A stretch of DNA of 64,000 bases from Flavobacterium pallidum (GTDB lineage Bacteria; Bacteroidota; Bacteroidia; Flavobacteriales; Flavobacteriaceae). The notes beneath the pieces were generated by a model. That model saw only the letters and a list, made by a program, of their open reading frames with translations, had not been told where the DNA came from and searched no databases. The stretch lies in assembly GCF_003097535.1 (NCBI RefSeq), contig NZ_CP029187.1:2356001-2420000 (forward strand), read 5' to 3'. Positions 46,223-55,169 of the stretch are shown one piece after another (within the stretch, counting starts at the first letter, position 1; every line of letters begins with the position of its first letter). The position numbers and the translations under genes are program-made.

Positions 46223-48324
46223 CTAATGTAATTCCAGATCTCCTGCTTTTTTGACATTTCCATAAATACAACCCGCAACACCTGATGCTCAGGCTTGCTC
46301 AGTGATGCATCGCCTTTGAGGATTTTTATTGCATAATGCCTGGCTAGTTGAAGGATTTCGCGGTCCCTGACGATATCGGCTATTTGTAAATTCAGCACAC
46401 CACTTTGCTGCTTGCCCATCAGGTCACCGGGACCTCGTAGCTTCAGGTCGACTTCAGCGATTTCAAAGCCGTCGTTTGTACTGACCATAGTTTCCATACG
46501 GGTTTTACTATCGTTACTGAGTTTATGTCCGGTCATCAGTATACAATAGCTTTGTTCCGCACCACGTCCCACACGACCCCGGAGCTGGTGGAGTTGTGAC
46601 AGCCCGAAACGTTCGGCACTTTCAATGATCATCACGCTGGCGTTTGGGATATTCACGCCCACTTCAATGACCGTTGTTGCTACCATAATGTTGGTTTTGC
46701 CTTTGGAAAAACGTTCCATTTCCGAGTCTTTATCGGCGGGTTTCATCTTTCCGTGTACGATGGAAACGGCATATTGCGGCAGCGGAAAATCACGGGAAAT
46801 GCTTTCGTAACCATCCATCAGGTCCTTGAAATCCATTTTTTCAGATTCCTGGATTAACGGATACACGATGTAAATCTGCCGGCCCTTTGCAATCTCGTCA
46901 CGGATGAATTTCCAGACTTTCAGACGGTTCGTATCATAACGATGTACGGTTTGTATGGGTTTCCTACCAGGCGGGAGCTCATCGATTACTGAAATATCAA
47001 GGTCGCCATATAAACTCATCGCCAGGGTGCGTGGGATCGGCGTGGCGGTCATCACAAGAACGTGAGGCGGGATGTCATTTTTCTTCCACAATTTTGACCG
47101 TTGCTCTACGCCGAAACGGTGCTGTTCGTCAATGACTGCGAGGCCTAAATTTTGAAATTTCACCTTGTCTTCCAGCAAGGCATGCGTCCCGATGAGGATG
47201 TGCAAGGAACCGTTTTCCAATTCCTCATGGATGATTTTCCGATCTGCAGTTTTGGTTGATCCTGTAAGTATTTTTATATTGATATTTAAATCCTTAGCCA
47301 ATTCGGTTAAACCCAGGTAATGCTGGTTTGCGAGTATTTCTGTCGGCGCCATCAAACACGCCTGGAAACCGTTGTCCAAAGCCAGAAGCATCGTCATCAA
47401 TGCTACAATCGTCTTCCCCGAACCCACGTCACCCTGCAGCAAACGGTTCATTTGCGCACTGCCGCCCATGTCGTTTCGGATTTCCTTCAAAACGCGTTTC
47501 TGCGCATTGGTCAGGTCAAAAGGCAGGTGCCTGTTGAAGAATTCATTGAAATAAGGACCCACTTTTGTAAAAGGATGTCCTTTGATACGTTGCTTCCGTA
47601 CGATATTTTTAGTGATAAGCTGCAATTGGATGAAAAAAAGCTCTTCGAATTTTAATCTGAATTCGGCTTTCGCCAAAGCATTGGCGCTTTTGGGGAAATG
47701 GATATTGAACAACGCCGAATTTTTCGAGACCAGTTTCAATTCCTCCAAAAGCCAGGCCGGAAGCGTTTCCGTAAAAGTATTGCCCGTTTCCAGGAACAAT
47801 TGCTGCATCATCTTATTGACCACGCGGTTTGAAATCCCGCGGTTCGCCAGCGTTTCGGTTGACGGGTACACGGGTTGCATCGCAGAGCGTAGATGCTGCT
47901 CATGGTCCTTAAGCAATTCCATCTCTGGATGTGGCATGCTGTACAAACCATTGAAAACATTGCATTTGCCGAAAATTACAATCGGGGCATTCAGTTGCAG
48001 GCTTTCACGGACCCATTTGATGCCCTGAAACCAGATAAGTTCCATTTCGCCGGTACCATCGGTAAAAGTGGCGACAAGCCTTTGCCCTTTTTTCTGCTCT
48101 ACTGTTTTAATGTGAACAATCTTCCCGACAATCTGTACTTCCGCAGGATTGTTCCGTAATTCATTTATTTTGTAATAACGCGTCCGGTCGATGTAACGGT
48201 TTGGGTAAAAGTTAACCAGATCTGCATATGTATGGATGCCCAATTCCTTTCGCAGCAGATTACCACGTTGCGGCCCCACGCCTTTAAGGTATTCAATCGG
48301 GGTTTGTAATAAGTTGCCTGACAT
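46219..48324 (-). CDS. recG: ATP-dependent DNA helicase RecG
   Basis: A branch-migration helicase for stalled forks and Holliday junctions. The 701 residues show an N-terminal wedge/OB domain (VQIVGKIVHIKTVEQKKGQR), then helicase motifs: Walker A LLQGDVGSGKT, MAPTEILA, motif II IDEQHRFGV, TATPIPRTL, and the RecG motif QLRGRVGRG with TVIEVGVNIPNA. The C-terminus includes the conserved LRGPGDLMGKQQSG. Length is normal. It follows the HEAGH protein gene after 38 bases on the same strand. Confidence 0.96.
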   Translation of the reverse strand: MSGNLLQTPIEYLKGVGPQRGNLLRKELGIHTYADLVNFYPNRYIDRTRYYKINELRNNPAEVQIVGKIVHIKTVEQKKGQRLVATFTDGTGEMELIWFQGIKWVRESLQLNAPIVIFGKCNVFNGLYSMPHPEMELLKDHEQHLRSAMQPVYPSTETLANRGISNRVVNKMMQQLFLETGNTFTETLPAWLLEELKLVSKNSALFNIHFPKSANALAKAEFRLKFEELFFIQLQLITKNIVRKQRIKGHPFTKVGPYFNEFFNRHLPFDLTNAQKRVLKEIRNDMGGSAQMNRLLQGDVGSGKTIVALMTMLLALDNGFQACLMAPTEILANQHYLGLTELAKDLNINIKILTGSTKTADRKIIHEELENGSLHILIGTHALLEDKVKFQNLGLAVIDEQHRFGVEQRSKLWKKNDIPPHVLVMTATPIPRTLAMSLYGDLDISVIDELPPGRKPIQTVHRYDTNRLKVWKFIRDEIAKGRQIYIVYPLIQESEKMDFKDLMDGYESISRDFPLPQYAVSIVHGKMKPADKDSEMERFSKGKTNIMVATTVIEVGVNIPNASVMIIESAERFGLSQLHQLRGRVGRGAEQSYCILMTGHKLSNDSKTRMETMVSTNDGFEIAEVDLKLRGPGDLMGKQQSGVLNLQIADIVRDREILQLARHYAIKILKGDASLSKPEHQVLRVVFMEMSKKQEIWNYIS

Positions 48325-48362
48325 GGAACGAAGATACTTTTTAATTGGGAATCACAAAACGA

Positions 48363-48872
48363 TTATTCCCTCATCCAGCTTTGCATAAAAGGAAAGGGTT
48401 GTTTGTTTGCGGCTGCCGCTTTTTGCTCGGATAATGCCATTCCGTACCATTCGAGCAGCGGTAAGCCGATGTAGGCTTTATTTCGGAAATTGTCAATCAG
48501 CCATGCTGAATTGCCTTTATAACCATTCGGATGAAAAACAAATTCAAGTGGTAAATCAAGGTGTTTAGCTGCTGCAAAAGACCATAACATGGCCGCGATT
48601 TCATCACCCTGGGTAGGCCAGCCTTCCGGCATTGCAATGCTTCCGATCAATTTTCTGTCCGACGGCATCGTCACGGCAATATGCCCGGCTTCATGCAATA
48701 TATCGCCGGGATACTTCATTTTTTCAAAATCAACATAAACAATATCCGGGCCGAGATCCAGTCCCCGCAGAAATGTTGAATCCGGTAGTGTTTTCGGGAT
48801 CAGTTTAATTCCGATAGCTTCAAGAAAAACCTTGATTTTGATGATTTCAGCGGTGTCTTGTACAGATGTCAT
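48363..48872 (-). CDS. Small HEAGH-motif protein (minigluzincin-like), uncharacterised
   Basis: I do not recognise a named family. The 169-residue protein has no signal peptide. It carries HEAGH at residues 60-64 in a helix preceded by DILHE, and an acidic residue in TQGDEIAAMLWSF (Glu91), 27 residues on. Together these could form the His-His-Glu zinc site of a minimal gluzincin. The rest is mixed alpha/beta with WYGMALSEQKAAAANKQ near the C-terminus. I start at MTSVQDTAEI (48872); a longer frame adds an unconvincing hydrophobic N-terminus. Its gene lies just ahead of recG. Confidence 0.7.
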   Translation of the reverse strand: MTSVQDTAEIIKIKVFLEAIGIKLIPKTLPDSTFLRGLDLGPDIVYVDFEKMKYPGDILHEAGHIAVTMPSDRKLIGSIAMPEGWPTQGDEIAAMLWSFAAAKHLDLPLEFVFHPNGYKGNSAWLIDNFRNKAYIGLPLLEWYGMALSEQKAAAANKQPFPFMQSWMRE

Positions 48873-48938
48873 GGCATTGTTATGGGTTATAAATATAGCA
48901 AACAGCACCTTTTCTGCCAAATATATTAACGCTTTGCC

Positions 48939-48970
48939 TTGGCGAAAAGTCATCAGACTTTGTAACTTTG
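48939..48970 (+). promoter_or_regulatory. M1 peptidase promoter
   Basis: TTGG (48939-48942), 20 bases, TAACTTTG (48963-48970), leaving a short leader to the ATG at 48989 and ruling out the TTG at 48968 as a start. Confidence 0.6.
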
Positions 48971-48988
48971 GGATTCTATACCTTTAAA

Positions 48989-51088
48989 ATGAAACAACTT
49001 TTTGTATTCCTGCTGCTTTCGGCCACCTGCTTTTCACAGCAAACCCGCTTTGTGGATTTTATTTCGGTCGACGGCAGCGTTACACCAGATGCGGATAGTA
49101 AAACCGTTTCCGGCGCAGCCATTTATAACTTCATTGTAATGAAGCGCATCGATACGATAAAGATTGATGCAGTCGACATGACTTTCAGCGATGTGATGAT
49201 TAACGGAAAAAGAGTGAAATCCTTCAATTCCGGAAAACAGCTTCAATTGTTTGAAGGGTTTAAGAAAGGGAAAAATATAGTGTCCTTTTCATATAAAGCC
49301 AGCCCGAAACAGACGATTTATTTTGTTGGAAATGGTGAAAATTCCCAGATTTGGACGCAGGGCCAGGGTAAATATACCAGCTATTGGTTCCCCAGTTTTG
49401 ACGATGTGAATGAAAAAGTGATTTTCAGGATGCGTATCATCACGGATAAAAAATGGGACGTCATTTCAAATGGCACCTTTAGTTATTCTGATCCTGTGAA
49501 AGGCAATCACTCCACATTCAACGGCAATGGAACTGATAAGATTTCTTATTTCACAATGGAGAAGCCCATGAGTTCCTATCTTTTAATGCTTGCCATTGGG
49601 AAATTCGGACATCAGGAAGAAAAATCCTCCAGCGGCATTCCGCTTCAGTATTATTATGCACCGGAAGATTCCGCAAAATATGAAAGCACTTATCGCTATT
49701 CCAAAAGGATTTTCGATTTTATGGAAAAGGAAATTGGCGTACCCTATCCGTGGAAAATTTACCGCCAGATCCCGGTGCATGATTTCATTTACGGTGGCAT
49801 GGAAAATACAACCTCTACATTGTTCAACGAGGTTTATGTCGTAGATGAGATTGGTTTTAACGATAACAATTACATCAATGTCAACGGCCATGAACTCGCT
49901 CACCAGTGGTTCGGGGATATGGTGACCGCAAAATCTTCAAAGCACCATTGGCTGCAGGAGGGCTTTGCTACTTATTATGCGCTTTTGGCTGAAAAGGAAG
50001 TTTTCGGGGAAGACCATTTTAATTTCCAGTTGTATGACATCGCGGAGCAATTGCAGCAGGCTTCGAAAACCGATACGATCCCTATTTTAAATGAAAAAGC
50101 CAGTTCGCTGAGTTTTTACCAGAAAGGGGCATGGGCGCTGCATGTGCTCCGGGAAAATGTAGGGGCGGAAAAGTTTAGGAAAGCCGTAAAGAATTATCTT
50201 GAAAAATACCAGTTCAAAAATGTCGATACAGGGGAGTTTCTGGCAGAAATCAATAAGGTCTCAGATTATGATACTAACGATTTCAGGAAAAGATGGCTCG
50301 AAAGCAGTGTTTTCCCGATTCAGGAAGCATTGGCTATTTTAAAGAAAAGTAATTTTATCAGGGAATATTTCCGGGTGGCTGAAATGAAAGACATTCCCTT
50401 GGCACAAAAACAAACCGGATTCGAAAATTTACTGGCTTCAAATGCCTTTTACCCCATAAAACAGGAAATTGTTAACCAGTTACAGGAATTATCTTTTGAA
50501 GAAAAAAAGGACATGTTGCATAAAGCGATGCAAACCAATGACGTGTTTGTAAGGCAGGCTGTGGCAGGAAATTTTGACAAAGTTCCCGAAGGTTTCAAAA
50601 CGGAATATGAGACTTTGCTCGATGATAAATCTTACTTTACACGCGAAATTGCCCTGAACAGGTTGTGGTCGCAATTTCCCGAAGACCGCAACAGGCTGTT
50701 GGATAAATCGGCAGACTGGGTGGGACTGATCGACAAAAATCTCAGGATTATGTGGCTTTCGATGGCATTGAAGACCAAAGATTATCGTCAGGATAAAAAA
50801 CCGGCTTATTATGATGAATTGCTGCAATATGCTTCGCCGGATTTCCGCGTCAATACCAGGATCAATGCTTTGGACAAATTGATTTTCCTTGATAAAAGCG
50901 ATAAGAACTATCTGCCATTCCTGGTCAACGGGCTGGTGAGCCATATCGCGCGCTTTTCTAAATTTTCCCGTGACAAAATCCGCACGCAGCTTAAAAACCA
51001 AAGCCACCGGGAGTATTACGAATCTTTGCTGGAATCTTTATCCGAAAAGGAAAAAATCCAGCTTGACAAACTTTTGAAAGAGAAATGA
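48989..51088 (+). CDS. Exported M1-family metallopeptidase
   Basis: A 699-residue aminopeptidase-N-like zinc enzyme with a signal peptide (MKQLFVFLLLSATCFSQ). The substrate-anchoring GGMEN motif reads YGGMENTT. The zinc site is complete: HELAH followed by exactly 18 residues and Glu (HHWLQE). A domain of helical repeats forms the C-terminal part (about 430-690). It should digest peptides in the periplasm. I choose the ATG at 48989, because the TTG at 48968 is inside a promoter element. The stop overlaps the start of the patatin gene by four bases. Confidence 0.93.
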   Translation: MKQLFVFLLLSATCFSQQTRFVDFISVDGSVTPDADSKTVSGAAIYNFIVMKRIDTIKIDAVDMTFSDVMINGKRVKSFNSGKQLQLFEGFKKGKNIVSFSYKASPKQTIYFVGNGENSQIWTQGQGKYTSYWFPSFDDVNEKVIFRMRIITDKKWDVISNGTFSYSDPVKGNHSTFNGNGTDKISYFTMEKPMSSYLLMLAIGKFGHQEEKSSSGIPLQYYYAPEDSAKYESTYRYSKRIFDFMEKEIGVPYPWKIYRQIPVHDFIYGGMENTTSTLFNEVYVVDEIGFNDNNYINVNGHELAHQWFGDMVTAKSSKHHWLQEGFATYYALLAEKEVFGEDHFNFQLYDIAEQLQQASKTDTIPILNEKASSLSFYQKGAWALHVLRENVGAEKFRKAVKNYLEKYQFKNVDTGEFLAEINKVSDYDTNDFRKRWLESSVFPIQEALAILKKSNFIREYFRVAEMKDIPLAQKQTGFENLLASNAFYPIKQEIVNQLQELSFEEKKDMLHKAMQTNDVFVRQAVAGNFDKVPEGFKTEYETLLDDKSYFTREIALNRLWSQFPEDRNRLLDKSADWVGLIDKNLRIMWLSMALKTKDYRQDKKPAYYDELLQYASPDFRVNTRINALDKLIFLDKSDKNYLPFLVNGLVSHIARFSKFSRDKIRTQLKNQSHREYYESLLESLSEKEKIQLDKLLKEK

Positions 51089-51987
51089 GAGCGCTTGTAA
51101 TTTCAGGCGGCGGGAGCAAAGGTGCTTTTGCAGGCGGTGTGGCACAGTACCTTTTGGAGCAGGGGCACAAATATGATCTGCTGTTGGGCACTTCCACCGG
51201 AAGTTTGCTGATTCCGCACCTGGCATTGGGCGATGTGAAGAAGATCCATAGCATTTACACGAATGTGAATATGAAGAAGATCTTCAACATCAATCCTTTT
51301 GTAGTCAAAAAAAGGAAAGGCATTGAGATCGTAACCATCAACCATTTCAATGTTTTGCTGCAATTCCTGAGAAAGAAGCGCACTTTTGGCGAAAGCCAGA
51401 AACTACGGAAACAGATTCGTAAGAATTTCACGCTGAGCGAGTTTAACCAATTGAAGGCTTCCCATTGCAATATCGTCGTGACGGTGACCAACCTGACGAA
51501 GAATGATGTCGAATACAAAGCCATCAGGGATTTTGATTATGAGGATTTCTGTGACTGGATTTGGATTTCGTGCAATTATATCCCGTTTATGAGTATCGCC
51601 AGTAAAGGTGATTGCGAATATGGCGACGGCGGATTTTCAAGTCTGGTGCCCATCCGCGAGGCAATCAATCGCGGTGCTACGGTGGTTGATGTGGTGATTT
51701 TAGAAACCGAAACACAACTGACCCCACGTGTTATCGGAAAAAATCCCTTTTCGCTGATGGTCGACCTTTTCGCGACGCTCCTTGACCAGGTTGAAAAGCA
51801 CGACATTACCATTGGCAAGCTTTCAGCAAACCACCATGATGTGAAATTAAATTTATTTTACACTCCGACGCAACTTACCGACAATGCACTCATCTTTAAC
51901 AAACAAAAGATGAAACAGTGGTGGCAGGAAGGCTACGAGTATGCCAAGAATAAAAGCGCACTCATGAGCGACAACAAACTTCCTTAA
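51085..51987 (+). CDS. Patatin-like phospholipase
   Basis: A 300-residue Ser/Asp-dyad lipase. The oxyanion motif is GGGSKGAFAGGVAQYL (about 7-22), the nucleophile motif GTSTGSLL (Ser near residue 38) and the catalytic Asp motif YGDGGFSSLVPI (near 180). It has no signal peptide, so it is cytosolic or peripheral, unlike the larger PlpD-type autotransporters. The substrate is probably a phospholipid. ATGA overlap with the M1 peptidase gene indicates coupled translation. Two successive hairpins end the transcript. Confidence 0.9.
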   Translation: MRALVISGGGSKGAFAGGVAQYLLEQGHKYDLLLGTSTGSLLIPHLALGDVKKIHSIYTNVNMKKIFNINPFVVKKRKGIEIVTINHFNVLLQFLRKKRTFGESQKLRKQIRKNFTLSEFNQLKASHCNIVVTVTNLTKNDVEYKAIRDFDYEDFCDWIWISCNYIPFMSIASKGDCEYGDGGFSSLVPIREAINRGATVVDVVILETETQLTPRVIGKNPFSLMVDLFATLLDQVEKHDITIGKLSANHHDVKLNLFYTPTQLTDNALIFNKQKMKQWWQEGYEYAKNKSALMSDNKLP

Positions 51988-52016
51988 AAAGAATCCTATT
52001 GTAAGTAGGGTTTTTG
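51988..52016 (+). terminator. First terminator of the patatin operon
   Basis: AAGAATCCTA-TTGTAAG-TAGGGTTTTT, one G-T pair in the stem, T-run, directly after the stop codon. Confidence 0.55.
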
Positions 52017-52070
52017 AGCCTTCAACTGTTATATCAGTTCCCAGCATAAACCATGGGAAAAATTGCTATA

Positions 52071-52102
52071 AAAAAGAGCCTCCGTTTTGCGGGGGCTTTT
52101 TG
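52071..52102 (+). terminator. Second terminator of the patatin operon
   Basis: AAAAAGAGCCTCCG-TTTTG-CGGGGGCTTTTT hairpin and T-run. Confidence 0.75.
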
Positions 52103-52103
52103 A

Positions 52104-52236
52104 TTATTGAACTTTCAGATTTTTAGATTTTTAGACCCACTTCGCTTTAGACTGCTTAAACTTTCGTACGGCTTAGGTGCAAATATTTGTATGTTCAAAG
52201 TCTAAGATGTCTAACAGTCTAAGAAGCCTAAGTTGT
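52104..52236. repeat. TTTAGA/AGTCTAA-word repetitive spacer
   Basis: Repeated TTTTTAGA and CTTTAGACTG words on the left and CTAAGATGTCTAACAGTCTAAG-like words on the right form a loose inverted repeat (arms include CGGCTTAGG and GCCTAAG), between two convergent genes. Confidence 0.5.
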
Positions 52237-52238
52237 CA

Positions 52239-52760
52239 TTATATCATAGAAGAAACTTCATCTTTAATGTAAGCAAGCGCTGCGTTTCCAGGTGTCTGTT
52301 TTTCAAGCAGGTCGTTCAGGATGAATTGGCGCAGGCTGTCCGCATCAGTCACTTCAGTCGAAATAGCGGCTTTACGGATCATTTGCATCGTTGAATTTTT
52401 AGCTGTTATGATCAGCGCCCAGCATTGGTCTGTCATATAGATCTGCTGCGTAAGGTTATGCTCGAATTCCTGGTCGATGTGAGCGATGAGCAGATTGGCA
52501 TAATCATTTTTGTCGCTCGAAATCGGTGAAATCCTGATTAATATTTTTGTAAGGTTGATGCGTTCCAAAAATAAAGCCATCCGTTCATAAGCTTGTAACT
52601 TCAGCGGTAACGATTGTTTCTGATTGCTTCTCCTGAGCAGGAATTGTCTTTTTTTCTCCTCATTGTCAGTATATTTCTGGAAAAAAGAATACGCTACAGC
52701 GCCTGTGATCAATGCCGGAAGTGTGTAAAATAAAAGTTCGAGAATCTTATCTGTATCCAT
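52239..52760 (-). CDS. Single-span membrane protein, uncharacterised
   Basis: I do not recognise a characterised family. The 173-residue protein has one N-terminal membrane segment (about 8-27, LLFYTLPALITGAVAYSFF), then a cytosolic helical region starting with a basic stretch (KYTDNEEKKRQFLLRRSNQK) and continuing with ERMALFLERINLTKILIRI, QEFEHNLTQQIYM. It looks like a coiled-coil-rich protein. Its gene is separated from the TauE/SafE gene by a short divergent spacer. Similar proteins seem to be conserved in Flavobacteria, but that is from memory. Confidence 0.72.
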   Translation of the reverse strand: MDTDKILELLFYTLPALITGAVAYSFFQKYTDNEEKKRQFLLRRSNQKQSLPLKLQAYERMALFLERINLTKILIRISPISSDKNDYANLLIAHIDQEFEHNLTQQIYMTDQCWALIITAKNSTMQMIRKAAISTEVTDADSLRQFILNDLLEKQTPGNAALAYIKDEVSSMI

Positions 52761-52819
52761 TTTTAGTGCATTTTTTTAGCCAAAGCAAATAAACGAATAA
52801 ACATATAAAACCAATACAT

Positions 52820-52827
52820 TAGATTTG
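52820..52827 (+). promoter_or_regulatory. -7 element of the TauE/SafE promoter
   Basis: TAGATTTG, 15 bases before the ATG at 52843. It contains the TTG at 52825 that opens the longer frame, so the ATG is the likelier start. Confidence 0.5.
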
Positions 52828-52842
52828 ATAAAATTTTCAGCA

Positions 52843-53613
52843 ATGGATACCTGGATTCTTGTCTTGCTTTGCATCGCCGCTTTCGGAGCGGGATTTGTCG
52901 ATGCCGTGGTGGGTGGCGGCGGATTGATCCAGACCCCGGCAGCGCTTGTGCTTTTACCGGGTTTGCCCATAGCGACAATTATGGGATCGTTAAAAATCCC
53001 ATCATTCAGCGGGACATTATTTGCGGCGGCGCAATACCTCAGGCAGGTCAAGATGAACTGGAAACTGCTGGTGATCATGATGGTGCTCGCAGTGCCGTCC
53101 GCGTTTGCGGGCTCTATGCTGCTCACGGTAGTCCATAATGACTTCATGAAGCCGCTTTTGCTCGTAGTACTTTCAATAATGGTGGTGTATACTTATGCCA
53201 AAAAGAATTTCGGTCTGCACAGAGATAAATCGCATTCGGATGCGCAACAGATTATTTATGCTGTGCTTATTAGTGTCACGATTGGCTTTTACGACGGATT
53301 CATTGGCCCGGGAACGGGAAGCTTTTTTGTGCTGGCATTTATAGCACTGCTGGGTTTCGATTTCCTGCATGCTTCCGCGAATGCGAAGATGGTGAACCTG
53401 GCTACGAATTTCGGCTCGATCTGCCTGTTCATTTCTAAAGGAAAAGTCATCTGGGCGATTGCCATCCCGATGGCAATATGTAACGCTGCCGGCGGATTCA
53501 TAGGCGCGAAAATGGCCATTGCGAAAGGAAACAAATTTATCAGGATTTTTTTCCTGATGGTCATCATTGGCACTTTGGCGCGGTTCGCTTATGACGTGAT
53601 TACGGAAAGGTGA
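52843..53613 (+). CDS. TauE/SafE (DUF81) family membrane exporter
   Basis: A 256-residue membrane protein with about eight spans, of the sulfite exporter TauE/SafE group. Repeat signatures are GFVDAVVGGGGLIQTPALVLL-like sequence at about 16-35 and GFYDGFIGPGTGSFFVLAFI at about 150-169, two inverted halves. The family moves organic or inorganic anions with sulfur or C2 groups across the inner membrane; the substrate is not resolved. Dispersed element G starts at the stop codon itself. Confidence 0.9.
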   Translation: MDTWILVLLCIAAFGAGFVDAVVGGGGLIQTPAALVLLPGLPIATIMGSLKIPSFSGTLFAAAQYLRQVKMNWKLLVIMMVLAVPSAFAGSMLLTVVHNDFMKPLLLVVLSIMVVYTYAKKNFGLHRDKSHSDAQQIIYAVLISVTIGFYDGFIGPGTGSFFVLAFIALLGFDFLHASANAKMVNLATNFGSICLFISKGKVIWAIAIPMAICNAAGGFIGAKMAIAKGNKFIRIFFLMVIIGTLARFAYDVITER

Positions 53614-53711
53614 CGGGTGCCGCGCCAGGGATCGCAGCAAGGTGCCTTGCACCGCGGAGAGCCCGGTCCCGTTATGGCGACGCAGGAAGCCATAACGGGA
53701 GGCGCCCTGAA
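53611..53711. repeat. Dispersed foldable element, copy G, long subtype
   Basis: GATCGCAGC, short hairpin (GCAAGGTGCCTTGC), ACCGCGGAGAGCCCGG, then a perfect 12-pair hairpin TCCCGTTATGGC, loop GACGCAGGAA, GCCATAACGGGA at 53667-53700. GCGCC at the left can pair with GGCGC at the right. Relative to copy F, one stem pair changes from T:A to G:C with the ten-base loop nearly unchanged. It lies between convergent TauE/SafE and GNAT genes. Confidence 0.65.
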
Positions 53712-53750
53712 AAAGTTTACAGTTGGCAGTGAGTGGGTAGTAGGCTGCGA

Positions 53751-54263
53751 CTAAAATTCCTTCAGCATCACCTTATTTTCATACCGGTTCGTTTCCATCT
53801 GGAATGATGCTTCCCCGATTTTTTTGTAGCCGTGCTTTTCATAAAAGCGTATGGCACGCGCGTTGGATTCGAGTACCCAAAGCCACATGCTGCCTGCCCC
53901 TTTTTGTTTTGCGGTATTTTCAGCGAGTTCCAGCAGTTTTTCGCCTATGCCTTTTGCACAGAACCGCTCGAGGATGTACAATTTGTTGAGTTCGGGGCCG
54001 GTGAGATCCTGCCCATGGCATTTTTTGTCAAATTCGATTTCGACCACACCGACAAGGTTACCTTTATAAACGGCGACAAATAAACTGTCCGGATGTGCTG
54101 CGATGAGCTGCCCGAGCCGTTCTGGTGCAAATTGCTTTGAAATGAAATTGGCAAATTCATCTGAAACGCCCTCAATGCCATATGTGGCGATATACACCTG
54201 CTTGAAAAGGATTGATAGTTTGAGCACATCTTCAGGCTGTGCTTTCCGGTAAGTAAATTCCAC
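53751..54263 (-). CDS. GNAT acetyltransferase
   Basis: A 170-residue N-acetyltransferase of the Acetyltransf_1 group. It has an N-terminal FTYRKAQPEDVLKLSILF, a strand VGVVEIEFD, the acetyl-CoA loop in LERFCAKGIGEKLLELAENTAKQ and the C-terminal WVLESNARAIRFYEKHGYKKIGE. Substrate unknown. It is the third gene on this strand after ArsR and SRPBCC but separated from them by a terminator, so it is independent. Confidence 0.88.
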   Translation of the reverse strand: MEFTYRKAQPEDVLKLSILFKQVYIATYGIEGVSDEFANFISKQFAPERLGQLIAAHPDSLFVAVYKGNLVGVVEIEFDKKCHGQDLTGPELNKLYILERFCAKGIGEKLLELAENTAKQKGAGSMWLWVLESNARAIRFYEKHGYKKIGEASFQMETNRYENKVMLKEF

Positions 54264-54293
54264 TGATTATGATGATTGATTCGGTTTAAAAGT

Positions 54294-54326
54294 AAAAAAT
54301 GCCGGACATTATCCCGGCATTTTTTT
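54294..54326. terminator. Terminator of the ArsR-SRPBCC operon
   Basis: AAAAAATGCCGG-ACATTAT-CCCGGCATTTTTTT, symmetric hairpin; on the minus strand it follows the SRPBCC stop by about 18 bases. Confidence 0.8.
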
Positions 54327-54343
54327 GTCAATTTATATTGTTT

Positions 54344-54835
54344 TCACTGCTCAAGCAATTCGTCGAGGTTGCCCAATGCCATAGTGAAGCCTTCCTGCAT
54401 GCCCATTTTCAGGATCATTTCTAGATCTTCGAGCTTGTCATATGACAGCGTTACATCCACAAAAGTGTGTCCGTCAGCCTCGGTGAACGCAACATCCCAG
54501 AGCGTCCTCGGGAAATCGGTATTCGTATTCCAGTCCTCATCACAGAAGGCATCAAGTCCCGTGAATGATTTTTCGGTGTCGATGGCTTTATAATCGGCAC
54601 GGCAGCGGTGTTCCTCGCCTTCAGGGCCGAGCATGGAATAAAACCAGGTACCTCCTTCGATAAAATCCATGCTTTTGGTCCTCGCCTTATAAGGTTTCGG
54701 TGCCCACCACTGGTCCAGGATTTCGCTGACGGTCCAAGCGGTCCAAACCTTACTGACCGGTGCGGCAAATTCCCTTTTCACATTGATTTTTTTGTTTTCC
54801 CTGTCGACGTTAAAGTCCATTTGCAAATTTTTCAT
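54344..54835 (-). CDS. SRPBCC (AHSA1-type) domain protein
   Basis: A 163-residue START/Bet v1-like protein of the AHA1 activator-like group. The signature VKREFAAPVSKVWTAWTVSEILDQWWAPKPY spans about 19-49, followed by FIEGGTWFYSM and a C-terminal helix with KMGMQEGFTMALGNLDELLE. These proteins bind hydrophobic ligands; the ligand here is unknown. It lies one base after the ArsR gene, an arrangement typical of ArsR-SRPBCC pairs. Confidence 0.9.
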   Translation of the reverse strand: MKNLQMDFNVDRENKKINVKREFAAPVSKVWTAWTVSEILDQWWAPKPYKARTKSMDFIEGGTWFYSMLGPEGEEHRCRADYKAIDTEKSFTGLDAFCDEDWNTNTDFPRTLWDVAFTEADGHTFVDVTLSYDKLEDLEMILKMGMQEGFTMALGNLDELLEQ

Positions 54836-54836
54836 G

Positions 54837-55157
54837 TTATTTAGATTTCATTGTTAATAATATTTTATCGAGTTCATTGAAGCGTTCGTCCCAAAGTTCG
54901 CGGAACTTCTGGAGCCATTCGTCTATTTCTTTCATTTTTAACGGATTGAGCTGGTAGTAAATTTCCCTGCCGGATTGTTGCTGAAGCAGTAATTCACATT
55001 CCGAGAGGATTTTGATGTGTTTCGAAACCGCCTGCCTGCTGCTGTTGAAATGCGCTGCAATGGCATTGGGCGTCATGGCCTGTGAAGCGATTAGGAGCAG
55101 AATGGCTCTTCTGGTCGGATCGGCGATGGCCTGGAATATGTCTCTTCGGGTGTCCAT
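54837..55157 (-). CDS. ArsR-family transcriptional regulator
   Basis: A 106-residue winged-helix repressor. [21 protein letters not shown] opens the domain, [26 protein letters not shown] is the recognition helix and wing region, and [13 protein letters not shown] leads to the C-terminal helix. No cysteine pair for metal sensing is present, so it is not an arsenic or zinc sensor of the usual type. The start [11 protein letters not shown] (55157) is chosen over an upstream ATG inside the operator. It likely represses its own operon through the two palindromes upstream. Confidence 0.92.
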   Translation of the reverse strand: MDTRRDIFQAIADPTRRAILLLIASQAMTPNAIAAHFNSSRQAVSKHIKILSECELLLQQQSGREIYYQLNPLKMKEIDEWLQKFRELWDERFNELDKILLTMKSK

Positions 55158-55169
55158 AAAATTATTACA

